Of a DNA stretch of 11,421 bases, positions 5,955 through 11,421 are shown piece after piece (the stretch's first letter is position 1; each line of letters opens with the position of its first letter). The stretch spans positions 1 to 11,421 of the forward strand of contig JBKPAM010000144.1 of assembly GCA_046726435.1 (NCBI GenBank), written 5' to 3'. Source of the stretch: AC-32 sp046726435. GTDB lineage: Bacteria; Actinomycetota; Thermoleophilia; Gaiellales; Gaiellaceae. The translations under genes and the position numbers were made by a program. Below the pieces are notes generated by a model. That model was not told the origin of the DNA. It saw only the letters and a list, made by a program, of their open reading frames with translations, and did no database searches.

Positions 5955-6407
5955 ATGGCACGGCGGCCCCGCTGCGAGCTCCCACGGAAGGGCATCTACC
6001 ACGTCACCTCGCGGGGCGTCGACAGATCCCTGATCGTGCGGGACGTTTCGGACTGGACGGCCCTACGCGAGCTCGTTCTCGTCGCCGAGCGACGCCACAA
6101 CTGGCGGTACGACGTCTTCTGCCTGATGAGCAGCCACTTTCACCTCGTTGTCCAGACACAGCTGCCACTGCTGTCCAAGGGCATGCACTGGCTGAACGGC
6201 ATCTACGCGCAGCGCTTCAACCGTCGCCACGGTCGGACCGGGCATCTGTTCGAGAACCGGTTCTCCGTGCGAGTGATGGAGGACGAGGAACACTGGGAGA
6301 ACACCTGCCGCTACGTGCTCGAGAATCCGGTCAAGGCCGGCATCTGTGAGTTTGCGACCGACTGGCCGTGGTCGGGTGGGCGGTATCTCCGGCGCTACCG
6401 GACCTGA
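5955..6407 (+). CDS. REP-associated tyrosine transposase (Y1/HUH, TnpA_REP family)
   Basis: The 150-residue protein opens with RKGIYHVTSRGVDRSLI, the first strand of the Y1_Tnp fold. The HUH metal-binding motif is His61-Phe-His63 in CLMSSHFHLVVQT, and the likely nucleophile is Tyr120 in CRYVLENPVKAG. RRHGRTGHLFENRF (about 90-103) is the conserved segment between them, and WPWSGGRYL closes the domain. All expected catalytic residues are present and there is no frameshift, so it may be active. It would nick single-stranded hairpin DNA through a 5'-phosphotyrosine link. The ATG at 5955 is the only start that keeps the conserved N-terminus; an open frame upstream of it is a shadow of the MFS gene. 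The gene is flanked by inverted palindrome arrays. Its base composition looks somewhat less GC-rich than its neighbours, consistent with transfer. Confidence 0.9.
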   Translation: MARRPRCELPRKGIYHVTSRGVDRSLIVRDVSDWTALRELVLVAERRHNWRYDVFCLMSSHFHLVVQTQLPLLSKGMHWLNGIYAQRFNRRHGRTGHLFENRFSVRVMEDEEHWENTCRYVLENPVKAGICEFATDWPWSGGRYLRRYRT

Positions 6408-6414
6408 CCGCTTT

Positions 6415-6465
6415 GGACATGTCCTAGGGACTGTCCCTGGGACATGTCCCGAAGGGACATGTCCC
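6415..6465. repeat. Right palindrome array of the RAYT element (four palindromes)
   Basis: In order: GGACATGTCC (6415-6424), GGGACTGTCCC (6427-6437), GGGACATGTCCC (6439-6450) and GGGACATGTCCC (6454-6465), the last two separated by GAA. Positions 6426-6465 are the inverted counterpart of the left array; the copy at 6415-6424 is extra. The last base of the array (6465) is also part of the stop codon of the leftward acyl-CoA dehydrogenase gene. Confidence 0.85.
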
Positions 6466-7676
6466 TAGCGGGCCTGCGCCAGCGCCGGGGCCCACGCGGC
6501 GAGCGGTGAGATCTCGCCTTCGCCGTTCAAACGCCGGTAGCCGAGCGCGTGCTCGGCCTGCATCAGCTTGTGGATCTGCGTCGTGCCCTCGTAGATGATC
6601 GGCGCCCGCGCATTCCGGAAGTAGCGCTCGATCCCGTACTCCGCCGAGTACCCGTATGCGCCGTGCACCTGGATCGCCAGGTGCGCCGCGCGGAACGCCG
6701 ACTCGGTCGCGTGCCACTTCGCCAGGGACGTCTCGCGCGTGTTCCGAACCCCCTCGTTCTTCAACCACGCCGCCTGCATCACGAGCAGCTTCGAGGTCTC
6801 GTAGCCCAGAACCATCTCGGCGATCATGTCCTGCACGAACTGGTAGCGGCCGATCGCCTGGCCGAACGTCTCGCGCTCGCGCGCGTACTCGACGGAGCGC
6901 TCGAGGCACGCGCGAGCGACGCCGCACGCGCCGGCCGCCACCGTGAAGCGGCCCTGGTCGAGCCCGTACATCGCGATCTCGAAGCCCTGTCCCTCCTCCC
7001 CGACGAGGTTCTCGGCGGGCACCTCGACGTTCTCGAAGAAGAGCTCGCCGGTCGAGCCGGCCCAGACGCCGAGCTTGTGCTCGGTCTCCCGCGTCGACAC
7101 CCCAGGCCACGACCGCTCGACGACGAACGCGGAGATCCCCTTGTGCTTCGCCGAGGGATCGGTCTTCGCGAACACGAGCTGGTGGTCGGCCACGGTCGCG
7201 TACGAGATCCAGTTCTTCTGGCCGTTGAGCACGTACGCGTCGCCCTCGCGCCGGGCCGTCGTGCGCATCGCCGCGACGTCCGACCCGGCGGCCGGCTCCG
7301 TCAGCCCGAAGCAGGCGAGCTTCTCGCCACGGGCCTGCGGCACGAGGTAGCGCTGCTTCTGCTCCTCCGAGGCGTACCGGAGCAGCGAGAGCGAGTTGAG
7401 CCCCACGTGGACCGAGATGAGCGTCCGAAAGGCCGCCTCGCCGCGTTCGATCTCCTCGCAGGCGAGCGCCTCTGCGACGAAGTCCAGCCCGGCGCCGCCG
7501 TATTCTTCCGGGATCACGATCCCGAGCAGCCCGAGCTCGGCCATTCCCTCGACCACGCCCAGGTCGAGGTGGTGGTTGATGTCGTTCTCGATCGCGTTCG
7601 GCAGGACGCGCTCGTCCACGAACGCGCGCACGGTGTCCTGAATCAGGCGCTGCTCCGGAGTGAGCTCGAAGTCCAC
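6465..7676 (-). CDS. Acyl-CoA dehydrogenase
   Basis: The 403-residue protein is full length for the family. The N-terminal helical domain begins MDFELTPEQRLIQDTVRAFV. The middle beta domain has CFGLTEPAAGSD (about residues 122-133), which binds FAD and substrate, and NGQKNWIS (151-158). The C-terminal helical domain has RETFGQAIGRYQFVQDMIAEM (about 268-288), QVHGAYGYS (336-344) and the catalytic base Glu363 in IIYEGTTQIH. It oxidises an acyl-CoA to trans-2-enoyl-CoA, passing electrons from FAD to ETF in the cytosol. Chain-length or branched-chain preference cannot be told. The start is the GTG at 7676, 6 nt behind TACACT. The TAG stop borrows the last base of the RAYT right array, so the final few residues or stop may have been shaped by the insertion. 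It is divergent from the ligase gene with 7 bp between starts. Confidence 0.92.
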   Translation of the reverse strand: MDFELTPEQRLIQDTVRAFVDERVLPNAIENDINHHLDLGVVEGMAELGLLGIVIPEEYGGAGLDFVAEALACEEIERGEAAFRTLISVHVGLNSLSLLRYASEEQKQRYLVPQARGEKLACFGLTEPAAGSDVAAMRTTARREGDAYVLNGQKNWISYATVADHQLVFAKTDPSAKHKGISAFVVERSWPGVSTRETEHKLGVWAGSTGELFFENVEVPAENLVGEEGQGFEIAMYGLDQGRFTVAAGACGVARACLERSVEYARERETFGQAIGRYQFVQDMIAEMVLGYETSKLLVMQAAWLKNEGVRNTRETSLAKWHATESAFRAAHLAIQVHGAYGYSAEYGIERYFRNARAPIIYEGTTQIHKLMQAEHALGYRRLNGEGEISPLAAWAPALAQAR

Positions 7677-7682
7677 CGGTCA

Positions 7683-7688
7683 AGTGTA
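7683..7688 (-). promoter_or_regulatory. -10-like box TACACT for the acyl-CoA dehydrogenase gene (leaderless)
   Basis: On the minus strand TACACT is followed by exactly 6 nt and the GTG at 7676. No Shine-Dalgarno or clear -35 box is seen. The hexamer is the same as the one before the TetR gene, and it overlaps the proposed GTG start of the rightward ligase gene. Confidence 0.55.
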
Positions 7689-9585
7689 CGGGCGCACGAA
7701 CGCCAAGACCCTTCTCGACCCCCGCGACCTCACCCCGGCGTTGGTCGCGGCTCTGGCCGTGGCCGGGCTGGCGGCGGACGCGGGGGGTTACGACCCGACC
7801 AGCTGGGGGTGGAGCACGATCGCGCTGGTGCTCGTCGCGGGCGGCGCGCTGGTCGCGGGCGGCCGCAGGCTGGCTCCGCTGGAGTGGGCGCTGCCCGCCT
7901 CGCTCGCGGCGCTGGCCGCCTGGACGTGGCTCTCACTCGCCTGGTCCGCCGACGTCTCCCAGACGGTGCAGGAGGGCGAGCGGATCCTTCTCTACGTAGC
8001 CGCGGCGGTGGCGCTGCTCCTGCTCGGACGCCGCTCGAGCATCGAGGTCATCCTCGCCTCGCTCGCAACTGCAATCACCGCGATCTGCGCCTACGCGCTC
8101 GTCGTGCGGCTGTTCGAGCCCGGGCGCGGCGCGTACCAGGTTGTCTCGTCGGACCCGCAGGCCGGCTTCCGGCTCGCGCGGCCGCTCGGGTACGCGAACG
8201 CCCTGGCGATCTTCGCGGTGATCGGGATCCTGCTCGCGCTCGGCCTCGCCCTTCGCGGCCGAACGCCGCTGATAAGGGCGCTGAGCTCGGCCGCCCTGGT
8301 GATCCTCGCCCCGACGCTCTACTTCACGTACGGGCGCGGCGCGTGGCTCGGGCTCGCGGCCGGCTTCGTGGCGCTGATCGCGTCAGAGCACGGACGGCTG
8401 GAAGCCCTGGGCCGGGCGCTGGCCTACGCGGTCGCGCCGGCTGTCGCCGTCCTGCTCGCCTCGCACACGCACCCGCTCTCGAGCGACCGAGCATCGGTGG
8501 CAGCCGCCGAGCACGACGGGCGCCTCCTCGCGGTCGCGATCGCCGTGCTCCTCGTCGGGGCCGCGTTTCTTCCCGTTGCGCTCGACCGAGCGCACGCTCG
8601 GGTCACTCTGACCCCTCGCAGACGGCGCGGGCTCGTCGTCGTCCTCGCGCTGGCGGCGATCGCCGTCGTCGCGGCCGGTCTCGCCCGGGTCGGCGGCCCG
8701 CAGGGCGCGGCGCGGCGCGCCTACCACGCGTTCAACGCCCCGGCCCCGCTCGTCAAGACCGACACGAGCGGTCGGCTTTTCAGGCTCTCCGGGAGTAACC
8801 GCACCGATTACTGGCGCGTCGCGTGGCGAGAGGTCGAGGATCACCCGCTGCTCGGCGGCGGCGCCGGCAGCTACCAGCGGTTCTGGCTCCGGGGCCGGCG
8901 CGAGGACCTGCCGGTGCGCGACGCCCACAGCCTCTACCTCGAGACCCTCGCCGAGCTCGGGCCGATCGGCCTCGTCCTCCTGCTCTGCGCGCTGGCCGTG
9001 CCGTTCGTCGGCGTCGGCGCGGCTCGACGGAATCCCCTCACCGCGGCGGCCCTCGGCGCGTACGTCGCGTTCCTCGTGCACGCCGGCATCGACTGGGACT
9101 GGGAGATGACCGCCGTCACGCTGGCAGCTCTCACCTGCGGAATCGCTCTCCTGCTCGCGGCGCGGGGCGAGGACGCCCTCCCGCTCGGCCGTGGTCCGCG
9201 CGCGGCGGGCATCGCCCTCGCCGCGCTGGTCGGCGTGGTCGCTCTCGTCGGCTTCGCGGGGAACAGGGCCGAGGCCTCGGCCGCCGACGCGCTCGACGCG
9301 GCGCAGCTCCGGACGGCCGCGAGCGACGCACGGCACGCTCGGCGCTGGGAGCCCTGGTCCCCGGAACCATGGCGCCTTCTCGGCGAGTCGCAGCTCCAGG
9401 CCGGGGAGGTCTCGCAGGCCCGTGCCAGCTTCCTCCGAGGCCTCGAGAAGGACCGGCGCGACTGGGAGCTCTGGCTCGACCTCGCCCTCGCCACGCGCGG
9501 CGGCGAGCGGCAGGAAGCCCTTGCCCAGGTGGCCAGGCTGAACCCGCTCAGCGCGGAGCTTCGGCAGCTCCGCGGATCCTCGTGA
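7684..9585 (+). CDS. O-antigen ligase / Wzy_C-family membrane protein with TPR-like tail
   Basis: This protein of about 633 residues is a polytopic membrane protein with roughly 10-12 hydrophobic segments over residues 20-530. YGRGAWLGLAAGF (Arg218) and the large loop NRTDYWRVAWREVEDHPLLG (from Asn372), followed by DAHSLYLETLAELGPIGL (His415), are the signature of the Wzy_C/WaaL class. These enzymes transfer or polymerise undecaprenyl-linked glycans on the outer face of the membrane. The C-terminal 100 residues (about 533-633) are soluble, with WRLLGESQLQAGEVSQARASFLRGLEKD looking like a tetratricopeptide repeat, as in many actinobacterial members. The start is uncertain: GTG 7684 is used, GTG 7660 would overlap the divergent gene, and TTG 7741 would shorten the tail. 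No promoter box was found. The exact glycan is unknown. Confidence 0.85.
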   Translation: MYGRTNAKTLLDPRDLTPALVAALAVAGLAADAGGYDPTSWGWSTIALVLVAGGALVAGGRRLAPLEWALPASLAALAAWTWLSLAWSADVSQTVQEGERILLYVAAAVALLLLGRRSSIEVILASLATAITAICAYALVVRLFEPGRGAYQVVSSDPQAGFRLARPLGYANALAIFAVIGILLALGLALRGRTPLIRALSSAALVILAPTLYFTYGRGAWLGLAAGFVALIASEHGRLEALGRALAYAVAPAVAVLLASHTHPLSSDRASVAAAEHDGRLLAVAIAVLLVGAAFLPVALDRAHARVTLTPRRRRGLVVVLALAAIAVVAAGLARVGGPQGAARRAYHAFNAPAPLVKTDTSGRLFRLSGSNRTDYWRVAWREVEDHPLLGGGAGSYQRFWLRGRREDLPVRDAHSLYLETLAELGPIGLVLLLCALAVPFVGVGAARRNPLTAAALGAYVAFLVHAGIDWDWEMTAVTLAALTCGIALLLAARGEDALPLGRGPRAAGIALAALVGVVALVGFAGNRAEASAADALDAAQLRTAASDARHARRWEPWSPEPWRLLGESQLQAGEVSQARASFLRGLEKDRRDWELWLDLALATRGGERQEALAQVARLNPLSAELRQLRGSS

Positions 9586-9663
9586 GTTGCAGACCGCAAG
9601 GTTGCCGCCGCACAGGGATCGGTTTCGACGACTCACGTGAGCCAATCCACCCTTGAGGGGGGA
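9586..9663 (+). promoter_or_regulatory. Leader of the secreted-protein gene: palindrome and Shine-Dalgarno
   Basis: This 78-bp spacer holds a 10-bp palindrome CTCACGTGAG (9632-9641) and a purine run GAGGGGGG (9655-9662) just before the start. That makes this the one clear Shine-Dalgarno-type start of the window. There is no TA dinucleotide in the spacer, hence no TANNNT box. The gene is either co-transcribed with the ligase or uses another sigma factor. Confidence 0.45.
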
Positions 9664-10383
9664 ATGTCCATGGACAAACTCAGAAGGTCTGGACGCACGC
9701 GCATAGCCACGTTCGGCGCCGTCGTTCTTGCGATCGGCGCGTTTGCGTCCCTGGCGGCAACTGGGTACGCGGCGAGGATCGTTGCTTTCGCTCACACCTC
9801 GCCGACGGCCTCCCAGTACCCGCCGTCGAAGGTGACGATCTGTCACCACACGCACTCCAAGAAACACCCGTTCGTGACGATCACCGTTTCGCAGAACGCC
9901 GTGGCGGCGCACGTCCGGAACCACGGCGACACGATCGGCCCCTGCACGGACCAGACGCAGCCGGTGGCGCCAGTGAAGGCCAAGGCGCCCAAGGTGCACA
10001 AGCTGCACAAGGCTCACAAGGCGAAGCACAGCGCCGGCAAGAGCCAGCTCCGCGGCCACGGGCACTCTTCGAAGCCGAAGAAGCCCAAGAAGCCGAAGAG
10101 CAACGGTCACGGCGGCTCCTCCGTCCAGCCCACGGCGCCGACGACGGTCGGGACCAAGGGCAACGGTCAGAGCAAGAGCCAGGGCCAGGGCAACGGGAAC
10201 GCCAAGGGTCACGAGAAGACTCACGGCTCGTCCCAGGGCCAGGCCAAGGGCCATGAGAAGACCCACGGCCCGAGCCAGGGCCACGGCCAAGGAAACGGCG
10301 GCGGCCAGGGCCACGGCCCACCCCAAGGCTCAGGTGATACCCACGGCGGCAATCCCGGCGGCGGAAAGGGCAACGGCCACTAA
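9664..10383 (+). CDS. Secreted His/Lys/Gly-rich protein with CHH-AH-HGD-C motif domain
   Basis: The 239-residue protein has a basic N-terminus and a hydrophobic stretch at about 16-33 ending ATGYAA, a likely signal peptide or anchor. A compact domain follows at residues 57-94: VTICHH, then HPFVTITVSQNAVAAH, then NHGDTIGPC. Cys60, His61/62, His83, His87 and Cys94 are candidate metal ligands or, for the cysteines, a disulfide. The pattern resembles small domains of the VTICH...AHxxHGDxxGxC type in many secreted bacterial proteins of unknown function. The rest is low complexity: a Lys/His-rich part (about 105-146), then Gly/Gln/His/Asn-rich sequence with a duplicated 14-residue unit. The tail is probably disordered and very basic. 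Starts at 9664 and 9670 are both possible behind the purine run. It lies 78 bp after the ligase gene and may be co-transcribed with it. Function unknown; metal or surface-polymer binding is a guess. Confidence 0.8.
   Translation: MSMDKLRRSGRTRIATFGAVVLAIGAFASLAATGYAARIVAFAHTSPTASQYPPSKVTICHHTHSKKHPFVTITVSQNAVAAHVRNHGDTIGPCTDQTQPVAPVKAKAPKVHKLHKAHKAKHSAGKSQLRGHGHSSKPKKPKKPKSNGHGGSSVQPTAPTTVGTKGNGQSKSQGQGNGNAKGHEKTHGSSQGQAKGHEKTHGPSQGHGQGNGGGQGHGPPQGSGDTHGGNPGGGKGNGH
10201..10284 (+). repeat. Two tandem 42-bp coding repeats
   Basis: Units 10201-10242 and 10243-10284 encode AKGHEKTHGSSQGQ and AKGHEKTHGPSQGH. The few base differences are mostly synonymous. The duplication lies in the low-complexity tail of the secreted protein. 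Confidence 0.85.
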
Positions 10384-10409
10384 GTAGCGTTGCCCTCGTC
10401 GGAGCACCA

Positions 10410-10439
10410 CGAGAGAGCCCCCGCCCAGGGGCTCTCTCG
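10410..10439 (+). terminator. Strong hairpin terminator after the secreted-protein gene
   Basis: CGAGAGAGCCCC (10410-10421) pairs perfectly with GGGGCTCTCTCG (10428-10439) around a 6-nt loop, a 12-bp GC-rich stem that starts 27 nt after the stop codon. There is no T tract behind it, as is common for hairpin terminators in high-GC actinobacteria. Confidence 0.75.
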
Positions 10440-10440
10440 C

Positions 10441-10446
10441 TAAGGT
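10441..10446 (+). promoter_or_regulatory. -10-like box TAAGGT for the enolase-superfamily gene (leaderless)
   Basis: TAAGGT is followed by exactly 6 nt and the GTG at 10453. It begins one base after the terminator stem ends, so the -35 region would lie inside the hairpin. Confidence 0.5.
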
Positions 10447-10452
10447 CGCTCG

Positions 10453-11421
10453 GTGGCCGCGGGGGAGATGTACAGGCGATTGGCCGGGTTGCCGGTCGAG
10501 GTCGACTCCTACGAGCTCGAGCGGCTGGAGAAACCCGTCACCCGCGGCTTCACGCGCGTGACCACGGTCGTGCACCTGCACGGCGGGGGCGAGGAAGGCC
10601 TCGGCGAGGACGTCACCTGGTACGAGGAGCACCACGACCGCGAGCAGGCCGCGGGAGCCATCTTGCCGCTCGCGGGCACGTGGACGCTCGAGTCGTGCTC
10701 CAACGCGCTCGAGGTACCGGACCCCCACCGCCGCTGGGCCTACGAGAGCGCCGCGCTCGACCTCGCGCTGAGGCAGGCGGACACCACGCTTGCCGAGGCG
10801 CTCGACCGCGAGCCGCGTCCGGTCGCCTTCGTGGTCTCGCCCGGCCTGGGGACGCCGCCGACCAGCCGGGTCGTCCGCCGCTGGCTCGAGCTCGAGCCCG
10901 GCCACCGCTTCAAGCTCGACCCTGCCGGCGACTGGACGGACGAGCTGATCGCCGAGCTCGCGCAGACGGGAGCCGTCGTCACGGCCGACCTGAAGGCGTA
11001 CTACCGCACGGAGCAGGACCCGCCGCCTGATGCCGATCTCTACCGGCGGGTCGTCGAGGGCTTCCCGGAGGCCTACGTCGAGGACCCGGCCGTGACCGCC
11101 GAGACGGAGCCGGTGCTCGCGGCCCACCGCGACCGCGTCACCTGGGACGCGCCGATTCATTCCGTCGCCGACGTCGAGGCGCTCGTGTTCCCGCCGCGCA
11201 CGCTCAACTCGAAGCCGTCGCGCTTCGGCCGTCTACGCGAGCTGCTCGCCTTCTACGACCACTGCGAGGCGAATGGGATCGGCCTCTACGGAGGCGGCAT
11301 GTTCGAGCTCGGGCCCGGCCGGGGCCAGGTCCAGTACCTCGCGTCGCTTTTCCACCCGGACGCCCCCAACGACGTCGCGCCGCGCGCCTACAACGACCCC
11401 GAGCCGCGCCCGGGGTTGCCG
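10453..11421 (+). CDS. Enolase-superfamily enzyme (MLE/OSBS-like), 3' end beyond window
   Basis: An uninterrupted frame of 323 codons runs off the right edge. The N-terminal part looks like the alpha/beta capping domain, with RRWAYESAALDLALRQ near residues 96-111. The barrel signatures follow in order. RFKLDP gives Lys154 at the KxK position. TADLKAYY gives Asp179 as first metal ligand, with Lys181 where Asn is usual. AYVEDP gives Glu210 as second ligand, WDAPIHS Asp232 as third, and NSKPSRFG Lys254 as the opposite base. GGGMFELGPGRG holds Glu285. Such enzymes abstract a proton next to a carboxylate to racemise, eliminate or cycloisomerise. The substrate is not identifiable, and the variant motifs argue against a textbook MenC. 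GTG 10453 is preferred because TAAGGT lies 6 nt upstream; the in-frame ATG 10468 is an alternative, but GGGGGAG abuts it without spacing. It stands as its own transcription unit behind the terminator. Confidence 0.8.
   Translation, partial: MAAGEMYRRLAGLPVEVDSYELERLEKPVTRGFTRVTTVVHLHGGGEEGLGEDVTWYEEHHDREQAAGAILPLAGTWTLESCSNALEVPDPHRRWAYESAALDLALRQADTTLAEALDREPRPVAFVVSPGLGTPPTSRVVRRWLELEPGHRFKLDPAGDWTDELIAELAQTGAVVTADLKAYYRTEQDPPPDADLYRRVVEGFPEAYVEDPAVTAETEPVLAAHRDRVTWDAPIHSVADVEALVFPPRTLNSKPSRFGRLRELLAFYDHCEANGIGLYGGGMFELGPGRGQVQYLASLFHPDAPNDVAPRAYNDPEPRPGLP

Larger units (their letters stand above)
5835..6465 (+). mobile_element. REP/RAYT-type element: Y1 transposase gene between inverted palindrome arrays
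   Basis: A Y1 (HUH) transposase gene is enclosed by two arrays of short GC-rich palindromes. The left array (5835-5874) and the reverse complement of the right array (6426-6465) align without gaps over 40 bp and match at 36 positions. The element fills the space between the convergent MFS and acyl-CoA dehydrogenase stop codons. Family knowledge: REP-associated tyrosine transposases (RAYTs) act on the hairpins that flank them. No target-site duplication is obvious, as expected for this family. Exact element ends are not proven. Confidence 0.75.

Noticed and set aside
5835..6465. CRISPR array or phage attachment sites suggested by regularly spaced repeats
   Set aside because: Repeats are 10-13 bp self-palindromes with 1-3 bp linkers and no spacers. 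They flank a Y1 transposase in inverted orientation, which fits a RAYT element instead.
6549..8798. Long plus-strand open frame across the acyl-CoA dehydrogenase and the ligase start
   Set aside because: It runs antisense to a clear acyl-CoA dehydrogenase and out of frame with the ligase. The composition is Arg/Ala/Gly-rich without domains.
9587..9600. Small TTGC/GCAA hairpin after the ligase stop codon as a terminator
   Set aside because: The stem is only 4 bp with no T tract, too weak to support a terminator call.
8383..10326. Long minus-strand open frame opposite the ligase and secreted-protein genes
   Set aside because: No recognisable motif. The hydrophobic-looking start is the antisense of the His/Gly-rich repeat, so it is a shadow of the plus-strand genes.

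Overview
The window looks like a chromosomal segment of a high-GC actinobacterium. The best guess is a deep-branching soil lineage of the Thermoleophilia type (Gaiellales or Solirubrobacterales); this rests on overall character, not on a marker gene. The signs are very high GC in all codon positions, GTG as the commonest start codon, very short or overlapping intergenic spaces, and start codons that mostly sit 6-8 nt behind a TANNNT hexamer with no Shine-Dalgarno sequence, which is the layout of leaderless transcripts. No rRNA, tRNA or CRISPR array was seen.

Left part (1-3040): a 5' part of an MFS exporter gene (minus strand) is divergent from a tight plus-strand operon of three overlapping genes: a nitrilase-superfamily amidase of the Nit type, a small-molecule kinase of the APH(6)/hydroxyurea phosphotransferase type, and a HAD-family phosphatase. 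The two directions share a 23-bp spacer that holds two overlapping -10-like boxes.

Middle (2968-5829): a short CaiB/BaiF-family (alpha-methylacyl-CoA racemase-like) gene on the minus strand converges with, and overlaps, the HAD gene. It is divergent from a TetR/FadR-like regulator followed with zero spacing by a 12-helix MFS transporter. The 27-bp divergent spacer has the same design as the first one.

Mobile element (5835-6465): a complete REP-associated Y1 (HUH) transposase gene is flanked by inverted copies of an array of short palindromes built on GGACATGTCC. The two copies differ mainly by paired, compensating changes that keep each palindrome intact. The element sits between the convergent stop codons of the MFS gene and an acyl-CoA dehydrogenase gene.

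Right part (6465-11421): the acyl-CoA dehydrogenase (minus) is divergent from a large membrane protein of the O-antigen ligase/Wzy_C class with a C-terminal TPR-like tail. Next come a secreted His/Lys/Gly-rich protein with a compact Cys/His motif, a strong 12-bp hairpin, and, 1 bp beyond it, the promoter of an enolase-superfamily enzyme that runs off the right edge. The CoA-linked enzymes (racemase-like, acyl-CoA dehydrogenase) and the FadR-like regulator suggest acyl-CoA metabolism in the centre. The ligase and the secreted protein suggest a cell-surface function on the right. Both links are inferences from neighbourhood.
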